From the NCBI RefSeq assembly GCF_964237555.1, contig NC_091437.1, positions 84,680,238-84,744,237 of the forward strand: a stretch of 64,000 bases of DNA. The letters run 5' to 3'. Both the position numbers and the translations under genes were made by a program. Source of the stretch: Oryctolagus cuniculus (Eukaryota > Chordata > Mammalia > Lagomorpha > Leporidae). Positions 9,834 through 19,965 of this stretch are shown here, piece by piece. Positions within the stretch are counted from its first letter, which is position 1; each line of letters starts with the position of its first letter. The notes below the pieces were generated by a model. The model worked only from the letters and a program-made list of their open reading frames with translations. It did not search any database and was not told the DNA's origin.

Positions 9834-9938
9834 GTTTCTTCCCTCCTAAGTTTCATATCCGTCCTAAGTTTCCTATCCAAGTCACGTTTCTTCCCTCCTA
9901 AGTTTTCTATCCGTCCTAGGTTTCCTATCCGAGTCACG
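9834..9938 (-). repeat. 52-bp tandem duplication of the leader, reaching into the primer-binding site
   Basis: Two direct copies of period 52: about 9834-9886 and 9886-9938. Both contain 'tttcttccctcctaag', 'atatccgtccta' or a close variant, and 'cctatccRagtcacg'. The LTR-proximal copy includes 12 nt of the real primer site. The distal copy carries a one-base variant (CCAAGTCACG) and lacks the rest. Confidence 0.85.
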
Positions 9939-9944
9939 GCACCA
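9927..9944 (-). promoter_or_regulatory. Primer-binding site for tRNA-His
   Basis: Plus strand reads ATCCGAGTCACGGCACCA, the 3' 18 nt of mammalian tRNA-His including CCA as I know it. The minus strand is therefore TGGTGCCGTGACTCGGAT. It lies 3 nt from the LTR end. The 18/18 match fixes the orientation of the element. Confidence 0.92.
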
Positions 9945-9947
9945 TTA

Positions 9948-10413
9948 TGTCGCTCCCCCTCTTCGTGGAGGAGCAACACAGGACCCTGCGCTGTTCTTTC
10001 GTCTGCTCGGCCCTCCCCGGGTTTGCTGCTGGTTCTTCCCGGGTTGGCTACTATCCCTTCCACCTCCGTGGAAGGGCAGTTCCCCCTGGCCGCATTCCCC
10101 ACTTCCGCAGGGGAGCGGCACACCGCCGGCCGGCTCTCTCGGGGGCTGCACGGGTTCCCTCAGCTAGATGTTCCCCATAGATGTTCCTGGTGCATGCCGT
10201 CTCTCTCCTCCTTTATAGTCCTCCTCCGCCAATCCCAACTCGGCTGAGTACGCTGCTCTCCAATCAGGAGCAAGTCCTACAGTTAATTGGTTGAACTGGA
10301 GGCAGCTGTGCGGAAGCTGTTTACTTCTCTCCCAACGCCACATTGTGGGAGAGCAGATGCATAGAATAAGTCTTAATTCGAGTAACTTAGTCTAGTCCGG
10401 ATTGCTCCCCACA
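9948..10413 (-). repeat. 5' LTR of the LTR element
   Basis: Because the element runs on the minus strand, this right-hand copy is the upstream LTR. It begins TGTGGGGAGCAA and ends GGGGAGCGACA on the minus strand. CCAAT/ATTGG motifs precede a TATAAA box at 10212-10217, so U3 is about 10190-10413 and the R/U5 part about 9948-10185. I read it as identical to the left LTR over all 466 positions. Confidence 0.92.
10212..10217 (-). promoter_or_regulatory. TATA box of the 5' LTR
   Basis: Minus strand reads GACTATAAAGGAGGAG. Upstream on the same strand are a CCAAT (complement of 10286-10290) and two ATTGG (inverted CCAAT) motifs at about 10230-10265, a plausible Pol II promoter. Start site expected near 10185. 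Confidence 0.7.
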
Positions 10414-10418
10414 GTATC
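10414..10418. repeat. Target site duplication of the LTR element, right copy
   Basis: GTATC immediately after the LTR terminus CCCACA. Pairs with 7856-7860. Confidence 0.9.
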
Positions 10419-10452
10419 ATAAGTGTTGGCTTAACCAACTGTTCCAGGGTGC
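10414..10452 (-). mobile_element. CSINE, right part, split by the LTR element
   Basis: Continuation of the CSINE at 7636: 'gtatcataagtgttggcttaaccaactg', the complement of the SINE head. Confidence 0.85.
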
Positions 10453-10454
10453 TG

Positions 10455-10895
10455 TTTCCTGATTTATTGTTTTCATTACAGGGTTTGACTTTCCTCTGCT
10501 ATTGGTTTAAATGATTCCTTAGGTGCAGCTTGATCTCTAACTCCCAGATTACCATGTTGTAGGATTCTTGAAGTACAGAAAAGAAAGAAGTTTAAAAACT
10601 ACAAGAGATCAAGATTGGCACAAGGAAAAACTAAACATATTGATGTGTCTGTTGAAAAGCTGTGTCAATGTGCCTATCAATGAAAGCAAATGAAACAACA
10701 TGAGCACAATGAAGAAAACAATCATCAAATGTGAACACTAACTTTTGCTGAGTAAGGAGAACTATTAGTTTCAGTCCTTTGTATTTTCCACATAGTATGC
10801 ACATATTCATTTTCTCACAAAGGTAGGATGTTCAAAAGAATATTATGTGATTCTCTCCATCCCATTTGCTCCATCCTTCTCCAAGGCGAAGGGGT
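10455..10895. other. No feature seen
   Basis: Unique sequence with no recognisable gene or repeat. Confidence 0.4.
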
Positions 10896-10899
10896 GATT

Positions 10900-11240
10900 A
10901 TGCTATATATTATTTCATTTTTGGTTACTATAACAAAACACCTGAGGATAGGTATCTTATAAGGGAAAAAGCTCATAGTTTTGTTGGCTGAAATTGCAAA
11001 TAGCCTGGCACTTGTTTTGGTGAGAGTCCCCTTAGCTATGTCGTGGCATGGTGGATGGTTGTGTGATGGGAGTGTGCTGGAAAGGAGGAGAGATCACATG
11101 ATTTGATAAGAAGGGAGAAGGGAGAGCCAGTCTTGTAGTTTCCCATTGCACCCCATAATCTCTCAATGTCACCACTTTGAAGACCAAACTCCCAATATTC
11201 AAACCCTTGGGATCACACTGAAATCATATCCACACCATAG
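10900..11240 (-). mobile_element. MaLR-type LTR (MLT1/MST group), minus strand
   Basis: 'tggttactataacaaaacacctgag...cttataagg' at the start and 'caccactttgaagaccaaactcccaatattcaaac...ggatcacac' at the end match, in order, the complement of mammalian MaLR LTRs. Subfamily not resolved. Confidence 0.65.
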
Positions 11241-11509
11241 TACTAATTTGTCAGTACTTGCTATTTATTGTACAACATATTTATAGTAGGGAGATCATAT
11301 CAAAGGGAAATAAAGGTATATTTCCTCACTTCCACGGAACAAGTCTTATCCTAGATGTTCATAGTGGCAAGGCAGGCTCAAGTTTCTATATATGGGCACA
11401 AATGTTGTGCTACTACATGCCTGAAATTCACTGAATACCACAGAAAATATCCAATCTCAGAGCAACTCAAACTGGACAATGTCCAAATATATTATAAAGT
11501 ATATTAAAA

Positions 11510-11690
11510 TGTATGTGGTATGAAAAGAAAATCAAATAATCCTCACAACAAGGCAATAAGGTAGACACTACTATTATATCTGTGTTTCATAGATGAGGAA
11601 AATGTGACAAAATGACTTGTCCCTATTTTGAGAATTAGAGGGCTACACAACTGGATTTCAAACCCTGGCAATCTGGAGTCCAGAAAAGAT
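11510..11690 (+). mobile_element. MIR element
   Basis: 'aatcctcacaacaaggcaataaggtagacactactatta...tttcatagatgaggaaa...gggctacacaactggatttcaaaccc' follows the MIR consensus on the plus strand. Confidence 0.8.
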
Positions 11691-11744
11691 GTGAGGAGCT
11701 TAATGAAGTCTTCCAGAAAGACATACATAAAACTTTGAAATTAG

Positions 11745-12260
11745 TAAAGCAAACCCTTCTGTCTCTAGAAACTGATGCAAGGGCTTACAACAGATTCGGA
11801 GACACTTAGGCTTCAATAGTCATGGAACTCTTCGAGAACACCAAGAAGCATGGTGTTAACTGCAAGACTGCTCCCCCCAGCTACCACCAGGTCTGTGTCA
11901 CAGAGAAAGCATCCCAGGCCACTCTGAAGATGCTCCAGGTGATTTCTAAATGTTCCTCAACCTCTAGCTCCTGCTATTTAGAGAGTGCCTAGGAAGTATG
12001 TAGCTAGGGAACATTGTTGGGGAAGAATGTAGCCCATCCTTTTCCCCAGTGCTGTTAGTGACGATTCTTGGAGGATTTGTAGCCCATGAACAGCTGCAGA
12101 TCTGTTCACCCTAGCTTTGGGATGCAGAAGACTCATGACAAGCTGTGGCATTCATTCCTGTTCCCCTTCCCCACTCCTGCTGGTAGCATGGAGGTCTTTC
12201 CAGGAGGATGGATAATTAAGCAAACCTCAAAGAATACCAGTACCTTGCCCTGCCAAGTTT
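11745..12260 (+). pseudogene. Possible processed pseudogene, parent unknown
   Basis: In one plus-strand frame a reading stretch around 11820-11950 is codon-like, with stops on both sides: it contains MELFENTKKHGVNC and then TAPPSYHQVCVTEK. The sequence is richer in GC than its neighbours. I do not recognise the parent gene and see no poly(A) tail or target duplication. It may be chance. Confidence 0.2.
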
Positions 12261-12690
12261 GAGTATTAAAGTGAGTAGCTCAATTGATAGTTCTGGTATT
12301 TAGATAAATTTGATCTCAATTGCACTTGAACTTAACTGGCTTCTTTATAGTATGTCCAGTATTAGTCAATGTACAAAGTATGACTTTGAAATTACTGCAT
12401 GTGGGCTACCTTGCTTATTAAAATCATGAGAGAAGATACATTTGTTAAATTCTTCTGCTAATACTTAGTGTATTATTTATTTTAATATCAAACCACCATT
12501 AAAGTCTTCAGACCAAGGCAATTGAAATAATCACACATTAACTCACACAAGTAAGCAAGTAGCATCCCAAAATGGAAGAACAAGAAACAATGTTGCCTAT
12601 TTCTGAAAATGAGCACAGTATTTTGAATCAAAATGCCTGATGATTCCACATGCTAGAGAATGACTGATCTATGATTTATCCAGGAATTCT
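12261..12690. other. No feature seen
   Basis: AT-rich unique sequence. Confidence 0.4.
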
Positions 12691-13006
12691 TAAAAATGTA
12701 TTTGAAAGTCAGAGTTACAGAGAGAGAAGAGACAGAAAGAGAGAGACATCTTCCACATGCTGGTTCAGACCCCAGATAGGCATAATGGCCATGACTGTAC
12801 CAGGCCAAAACCAGGATCCAGGAGCTTCATTCTGGTCTTCTACAGGGTTGGAAAGGGCCCAAGCAGTTGAATCATCTTCTGCTGCTTTTCCCAGGCCATT
12901 AGAGGGAGCTTGATTCCAAGTGGAGCTGTGAAATACAAACCTGTGCCCATATGGGATGCTGGCATTGCAGGTGGTGCTTTACCTGCTACGTTACAATGTC
13001 AGCCCA
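12691..13006 (-). mobile_element. CSINE
   Basis: Minus-strand C-repeat from 'aaaaatgtatttgaaagtcagag' to 'acctgctacgttacaatgtcagcc'. Confidence 0.88.
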
Positions 13007-13045
13007 AGGCTTATACAGGTTTTATTTGGTCAATAATTCAGTCAT

Positions 13046-13365
13046 TGGGCAAGCATTTGGCCTGGTGGTAAAGATGAGTTAAAATGTTTGCAAACCATGT
13101 CAGAGTGCCTGAGTTCAATACTGGCCTCCTGCCCCTGTAGTTTCCTTTAATGATGGACTTTAGAAGGCAGTAGGGATCTCTAAAGTAATTGAGTTCTGTC
13201 ACTCAGATGGGAGACCTGGGCTGGGTTAGCATCTCCAAGATTCAGCCTTGCCCAGCTCCAGGTATTGTGGACATTTTGGAAGTAAAACATGGATAGATTC
13301 TCTCTCTCTTTACCACCCCCTCCATGCCATTTTTCTCTCTAATCAATAAATAAAAATTTGAAAAA
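13046..13365 (+). mobile_element. Old CSINE
   Basis: Plus strand: 'gggcaagcatttggcctggtggtaaagatg', B-box-like 'cctgagttcaatactggc', then a (CT)n run and 'aatcaataaataaaaatttgaaaa'. This belongs to the older C-repeat subfamily whose head is less like the GC-rich type. Confidence 0.8.
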
Positions 13366-13915
13366 GCATGGTCATTGTGGAATTGAGAAGGAATTATATG
13401 CTGGTTTTTTATTGATGCACACTTTATTTAATTGCTGTAAGTAATCTAAGCGAGTGCCAACAATTTTCCACAGCTACTTGTAAATTTAGGTGAATTGTCA
13501 ATCATAAACTTTTTCATGGAGTCACAATCAATAAAGATGTTTAAACAAGGATGTAAATTATTTCATGCAATTAAAGTCAATATATTATCAAATATTTTTG
13601 AAATTAATAATGGAAATGTTAGCAAAGCAACATTCACATAAAACCTACAGCTTAGTTTACTTAAGGCTAATATACTTACAGTTCTGTATTTACTCACTTT
13701 CTGTTTTTTAAAGGATCTTTGTAATTAGATGTAGAAATGAATAGAATACAACACAGCTTAGTTAGCATTAACCTGATACTAGAAAAGGTACAAGGCCTTT
13801 AGCTTATTTGAACATCAAGAAACCACTTTGCAGACAGATATTAGGTGGTGAAATCTGATTAGTGGCAATACAGACAAAATCAAGTGGCTACAGAGAAGTC
13901 AATGATACAGAGAAT
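13366..13915. other. No feature seen
   Basis: AT-rich unique sequence. Confidence 0.4.
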
Positions 13916-13919
13916 GGAT

Positions 13920-14110
13920 GTTTGTAACCAGAAGACACTCAAATAATTTTCAATTTAAAAACTGTTCTCAAAAAGCAATTGAGATATTGGAAAACAATTT
14001 AGCAGTTCCTAAAAACAGGTAACCCAGAAATACTGTATGATTGTGCAACTTCAAATCTGGATATACACTCAAAAAATTGAGAAGAGTGTTCAATTAAAAA
14101 AATGTGTCAC
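13920..14110 (+). mobile_element. Ancient L1 ORF2/3' fragment
   Basis: 'ttggaaaacaatttagcagttcctaaaaa' and 'aaattgagaagagtgttcaa' resemble the end of ORF2 in mammalian L1M elements. Confidence 0.6.
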
Positions 14111-16089
14111 AGAAGAGGAAATTCTGGGAAAATGGCGGAATTAAATGCATCAGGAGTCTATCTTCCATTTATTACATCTAACTTAGGTGAATTACAACAA
14201 TCAGCATAGTAGTAGTTACCAACCACTCACCCCTAGCCTCGTGGTAGACATCTTTGCACATGTTCTTGGAGCAGTCTGTAAACAGCTTGTGGCATTTAGA
14301 ATAGCCTTAATGACTATGTCCTCCAAATATGGGAATCTGTAGTCTGATTGCTGGTTGCTGCTTCTGACCATTGATATTCAGACAAAGTTGAGTTTAGACA
14401 GTGTTGATGCATTTGCACCCATTGGGGCAAACCTTCCTCTTCTGGTTGAAGTAGTTTTCAGAAAATTCAGTGAGCCAGCATCTATCTTTTCTTTATTTTC
14501 CCCTCCTCTTAAGAGCCAGATATTAAAGACTAAAACATTAAAAAGCAACTGCATGTATGGGGAATATATTTAGAAAGTGGTAATGTATCTCCAGAAGTGG
14601 GGCACAGGCTTAGAAATGACATGAGAAATCCTTAGGTTTATACCTGAGGCTGAGCGTTGGCAGAGGCAGCCTTGTACAAAATACAGTATTGGGCACAGAT
14701 AAAAATTGGGAAAGGGAGAAAATTTGATTTATAGAGCTACCACTTTATTAAATATAAAGGTCCACTTTCAACAAAAAAAGTAAACATAAAAATAGGGAAG
14801 CTTGGCTCATTCACAATCTAATAGAAAATACTCCTTAAAAATCTGATGACAGATGTATTAAACAAAGTTGTTAAATAATTGCATTAAATATGCTTAAAGG
14901 AGTAGAAGACATTTGAAGAAAGCCAAAGAAACAGGGTAAGAACAGAATGGAAATATCAATAAAGTGATAAAGAACCCAAAATAATTCTGAGATAAAACAA
15001 CCATAACTGAAATGAAAAGTGCAATGGAGTGATTCAAAGGCAAATTTGAGCACACAGTAGAAGGAATCAGTGAACTTTAAGATAGATCAATGGAAATGGT
15101 CTATCTTGAGGAAGAAAAACAAATGAAGTCAGAGAAACTTATGGGGCACTATCGAGTAGACCAGTGTACTCACTGTGTGAGTTCCAGATGGAGATGAAAG
15201 AGCGAAAGATGCAAGAGAGTATTTGAAGAAACAGACTGGAAACTTGCCAAATTTGATGAAAGTCAGTAGTATGGACAGCTAAGAAGCTCAACAAAGTCTA
15301 TGTGAGCGAAATTAGTGGATAAACACTAAGACACACTAATAGAAAACTTTTGAAAAAGACAAAGAAAGAATTTTGGACACAGAAAGACAGATGTTATTCA
15401 TCACATAGATGATTTTCACTAATATTATTGGCAGATTTCTCACCATAAATTTTGGAGGCTAGAAGGCAGTAGCTTCAAAGTGCTAAAATAGAAATAACTG
15501 TGAAATAATATTCAGCAAAGCTACCCTTTGACACACAGGGTGAAACTGGTATTCTCAAATAAACAAAAAGTGAGGGAGTCTGTTGCAGTAGACTTGTCCT
15601 ATGAAAAATGTTCAGGAGAGTTCTACAGATAAAATGGAGGGATGTTAAACAGCAAATTGCAGCATATGGGGAAATAAAGATCTCAACTAAGGTAGCTACA
15701 TGGATAGTTATAAAGACTAGTGCTGTAACAATCATTTGTAGCTCCACTTTCTTGGTATTACCTAATATAAGAGACTAAGCAATTTTTAAAAAGCGTTTTT
15801 AAAAAATTATTTAACAGATAGACAACAATGCATTTCAGAGAACTCTTAGTGCATGTTTTAGGGCTTGCAGTATATAACAAGGTAGTGTTGTGATACCAGT
15901 TTTTGAAAGGGTAGAGACAAATCTGTTAAAGGAGCAAAGTGCTTGTTACTTTTGAATTTAAGTTCATGCAAACTCAAGTTAGAGTATTATAACTTTCAAA
16001 TTTGAAATGTAAAGTCATGGTAACTACCAACAAAACAACTGTAGAATAGCTACTAAAAATGAGAAAGGAATTTGAACATTTAAGTTAAA

Positions 16090-16530
16090 AACTCCTGTCT
16101 TTTGCAACAAAATGAATGTAACTGGAGATCATTATGCTTAGGGAAATAAGCCAGACCCGAAGAAACAGATATCATATGTTTTATTTGATTTGTGGTAGCT
16201 AATATATGCAAATATATTACAAAGCATGTAATGTATACGAGTGAAAGTGATATGTTGAGATTTGATCAGTTTATAGCCCTTGTCTATACTCCTGTGAAAG
16301 AGTGGTTTCTCCACTTTCTACTTGTTCAATTCTATATTTAGTAGAGGGTTAAGCCTATGATTATTAAGGGAATTTCAAGCATGTTATCACAAAAATTAAA
16401 AAAAAAAGGAAGGAGGAAGGAGGGAGCAAAGTATCTTTATGACGTTAAAAGTGCTTATATGAAATATTTGCAATTTGCTCTCTTTATATGTGTGTGTATA
16501 TATATATATAAATTAAATGAAATAAATCAA
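16090..16530 (+). mobile_element. L1 3' end inserted in the ancient L1
   Basis: 'gagatcattatgcttagggaaataagccagacccgaag' to 'tgcaatttgctctctttatatg', the same 3' pattern as at 3330 and 58800. It ends in a (TA)n run at 16497-16510. Confidence 0.7.
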
Positions 16531-16929
16531 CTAAATACCAAAAATAGACAGCAATGCAGGAACTAAGGGGTAAGAAAGACATAAGTCACATAGAAAACAA
16601 ATAACAATAACAGAATTAATTCTCTCATTATTAGTAATTATTTTAACTTTAAATGTATAAAACCCTTCAATTAAAAGACAGAGATTGTCAGAATGAATGA
16701 AACAAAACACATATGCTGTCTAAAAGAGCCTCCCTTTAGAAACAAATATGTAAATAGATTAAAAATAAAAGGATGAAAAATATATTCCATGCAAATAGTA
16801 ACCAAAAAAGAGCAGTGCTGGCCATACTAACATCAGGGAAAACAGACTTTAAATTATAAAAAAGATAACAAGAAACAAAAAATGACTTGATATATCAATC
16901 AATGGATATATCAAAAGTAGAACAATTAT

Positions 16930-17252
16930 TTTTTTTTTGACAGGCAGGGTGGACAGTGAGAGAGAGAGACAGGGAGAAAGGTCTTCCTTTTCTGTTGGTT
17001 CACCCTCCAATGGCCGCCACGGCCAGCGCACCACGCCGATCCGAAGCCAGAAGCCAGGTGCTTCTCCTGGTCTCCCATGCGGGTGCAGGGCCCAAGCACT
17101 TGGACCATCCTTTACAGAATTCCTGGGCCACAACAGAGAGCTGGACTGGAAGAGGAGCGACCGGGACAGAATCCAGCGCCCTGACCGGGACTAGAACCCG
17201 GGGTGCTGGCGCCGCAGGCGGAGGATTAGCCTATTGGGTCACGGCACTGGCC
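16930..17252 (-). mobile_element. Young CSINE with 12-bp target duplication
   Basis: Minus-strand GC-rich C-repeat. TAGAACAATTAT is repeated at 16918-16929 and 17253-17264. It sits within ancient L1 sequence. Confidence 0.92.
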
Positions 17253-17549
17253 TAGAACAATTATGAACATCTACACAGCTAATGACGGACCATTAAAACA
17301 TATGAAGCAAAATCCGACAGAATTGAACAGAAAAATATATAGTTCAACAATAATACCTGAAAATTCAATATCTCAATAACAGAACAACCTTACAGAAGAT
17401 AAATATGGAAACACAGGACTTAAATTAAATGGTAAATCAACTATATCTAACAGACCTTTACAAAACACTAGCTAAATCCACCCACATGTTTTTCTCAAGT
17501 ACACATGGAAACTTTCTCAGGATAAATAATATGTTAAGCCAGAAATTAA

Positions 17550-17750
17550 CATTTTTTAGGAAACTTTTATTTAATAAATATAAATTTCAAAAGTACAACT
17601 TCTGGATTATAGCAGTTCCCCGCCCCCCATAACCACCCTCCCACCTGTAAACCATCCCATCTTCTACTCCCTCTCCCAGCCTATTCTTCATTAAGATTCA
17701 TTTTTAATTATCTTTATATATGGAAGATCAACTTAGTATATACTAAGTAA
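17550..17750 (-). mobile_element. 5'-truncated young L1 3' end
   Basis: Complement of the rabbit L1 3' UTR: 'aaacttttatttaataaatataaatttc', a C-rich block at 17619-17685, and 'atatactaagtaa'. AGAAATTAA at 17541-17549 and 17751-17759 is the target duplication. Only about 200 bp integrated. Confidence 0.8.
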
Positions 17751-18017
17751 AGAAATTAATTTTAATATGTAGGTATCATACAAACTACTCTCTGTGACCA
17801 CAAGGGATAAAGCTAAAAATCAGTACCAGAAGTAAAACAAAAAAATCCACAAAATTGTGGAAATTAAGAATCATACTCTTAACCAATGGATCAAACTTAC
17901 AAGAAAAATTAGAAAATATTTAGAAATAAAAGAAAATAGAAGTGCAACATATCAAAACTTAGGGAATCAGTGAGATCAGTGGTAAGATAAGAATTTATAG
18001 TTATAAACATTTACAAA

Positions 18018-18390
18018 GGCTGGCGCTGCGGCTCACTGTGCTAATCCTCTGCCTGCAGTGCCAGCACCCCAGGTTCTAGTCCCGGTTGGGGCACCGGATT
18101 CTGTGTCAGTTGCTCCTCTTTTAGTCCAGCTCTCTGCTGTGGCCCGGGAAGGCAGTGGAGGATGGCCCACATGCTTGGGCCCTGCACCCTCATGGGAGAC
18201 CAGGAGAAGCACCTGGCTCCTGGCTTCGGATCGGCGCAGCCCGCGGTCGGTAGTGGCCTTTTGGGGGATGAACCAACAGAAGGAAGAACTTTCTCTCTGT
18301 CTCTCTCGCTCTCTCGCTTGCTATCTATAACTCTCTCTGTCTCTCTCTCTCTTACTGTCTAACTCTGCCTGGCCAAAAAAAAAAAAAAAT
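18018..18390 (+). mobile_element. CSINE
   Basis: Plus strand from 'ggctggcgctgcggctcactg' to 'aactctgcctggcc' plus a poly(A) run at about 18377-18390. Complete, with a long (CT)n block. Confidence 0.92.
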
Positions 18391-18549
18391 TACATGGAAA
18401 ATCAAGAAAGGTCTAATATCAACAACCTGATTTTACCACTTAAGTAACTAGAAAAAGAATAAAACAAGTCAAAATAATGAGAAATAATGATTAGAGCACA
18501 GATAAAGGAAATAGAGAATAGAACAAAATTAATGATACGAAAATTTAGT

Positions 18550-18950
18550 TTTATGCTGCTAACTGCAATAAGTCAGAAAAGAAAAACAAATGTCACATGT
18601 TTTCCCATATGTGGAAGCTAAAAATAAAGTTGATTTGAATGTAGAATATCAATTATAAGAGGCTCTAAAGTGTACAGGGAGAATAGACAGTGGTTGTACA
18701 ATGATATCTGCAAGATAAAAGAAATAAGCTCTAGTTTTTCCCAGTAAAGTGTAGTGACTATTGCCCACAATAACATATTTTTATGAAGAACTAATGGAGC
18801 TCTGATTCTCAAAATACTAAGAAATTTTAAGGAAATGAAATGCTGATGGCTTGATTTCATCAACACATGCTATCTACATGTTTAAATATTATACTGTGTT
18901 CCATAAAATGTACCATATTACATATTAATTAAAATTAGAAAAAAATGTTC
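18550..18950 (+). mobile_element. L1 3' UTR fragment
   Basis: 'aataagtcagaaaagaaaaacaaatgtcacatg...cccatatgtggaagc' and the following 'aagtgtagtgactattgcccacaat' look like an L1 3' end. Subfamily uncertain. Confidence 0.55.
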
Positions 18951-19595
18951 TTTGAAAAGATAAAACATTGAGAAATCTTTAGCTGGAAGAACTAAGATAA
19001 AGAGAGGAAACTCAAATTTCTAAAACCAGATCTGAAAATGTGAACAATTCTAACTCTACAGATATAAAAAGGATTATGACAGTACTATGAATGATTGTAT
19101 AATAAATTAGATAACCCAGACGAAAAGGGCAAATTCTTAGGAATACAAGCCTACTGAGACTAGATCAAAAAGAAACAGGAAATATGAAAATACTTAACAC
19201 TCCTGTAAACTCTCCCCAAAAGAAAAACCCTATGTTTTGATGGACTCACTATGAATACCTTTTAGCATTTAATCAGAATTATCACAACCCTTCTAAAACT
19301 TTCTGCTAAAAAATGAAAAGCAGGCAAAACTTACTTATGAGGCCAGCGTTATTACTCTGATACCAAAACCAGGCCAAGACATTATAGGATCAATATATCA
19401 TAAATGGTAAAGCAATCTCCTCAGCAAAATCCTATCAAACCAGATTCAATCAACAGCCTGATAAAAAGATCACAAAGCATGATCAAATGGGATTTATTCT
19501 GGGAATGCAAGCAGGGTACAAGATTTGAAAATTCATCAGTGTAATACACTACGTCAATAGAATAAAGGGGAAAAAGTACACAATCATTTCAATCT

Positions 19596-19965
19596 ATGAG
19601 GACCTTTCTCAAAAAAACAAAAATAAATCTACAAAGTGACCTAGCAATACCACATCTGGGAATATATCCAATGGAAATGAGGCCAGAATATGAGAGATAC
19701 TACACCTGTGTGTTTATTGCAGGTCAATTCACAATATCAAAGATATGGAGTCAACCTAGATGCCCATCAATAGAAGACTGGATATAAACATATGGCATAT
19801 ATAATCAATAAAATATTACTCAGCCACAAAAAGAAATCCTGGCATCTGCAACACCACAGATGGAATTGCAGATCACTGTGCTAAGTGAAATAAGCAACAT
19901 GCAAGAAAATATCACATTTTATCTCATATGTGGATATATATATATGTGTCACATTATTTGATTAT
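19596..19965 (+). mobile_element. L1 ORF2 end and 3' UTR
   Basis: 'gacctagcaataccacatctgggaatatatcc', 'agatgcccatcaatagaagactgg' and 'ctaagtgaaataagcaacatg' are the conserved end of ORF2. It lies within the larger L1 composite and may be a separate later copy. Confidence 0.7.

Larger units (their letters stand above)
7861..10413 (-). mobile_element. Recently inserted non-coding endogenous retrovirus-like LTR element, 2553 bp
   Basis: Two 466-bp direct repeats (7861-8326 and 9948-10413) have the inverted TG...CA ends of LTRs and flank 1621 bp of internal sequence. GTATC is duplicated at both sides. The orientation is minus. Just inside the right LTR is an 18-nt match to the complement of the tRNA-His 3' end, and just inside the left LTR is a polypurine tract, both on the minus strand. 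The interior holds no gag, pro, pol or env that I can recognise. The longest frames are under 130 codons and run out of the LTR. The tRNA-His primer and roughly 5-bp duplication are typical of the class I HERV-H-like group (family knowledge). I infer a non-autonomous derivative of such a virus. It uses sequence unlike its surroundings: GC-rich LTRs and a patchwork of tandem repeats. Confidence 0.9.

Noticed and set aside
9746..10123. 125-codon minus-strand frame running from the 5' LTR into the leader of the LTR element
   Set aside because: It begins inside the R/U5 part, overlaps the primer-binding site, and has low-complexity R/E/K-rich sequence without any retroviral motif. Most likely chance in purine-rich leader.
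7861..10413. The element as a rabbit endogenous lentivirus (RELIK)
   Set aside because: The primer site matches tRNA-His rather than the lysine tRNA used by lentiviruses, and no lentiviral coding sequence is present.
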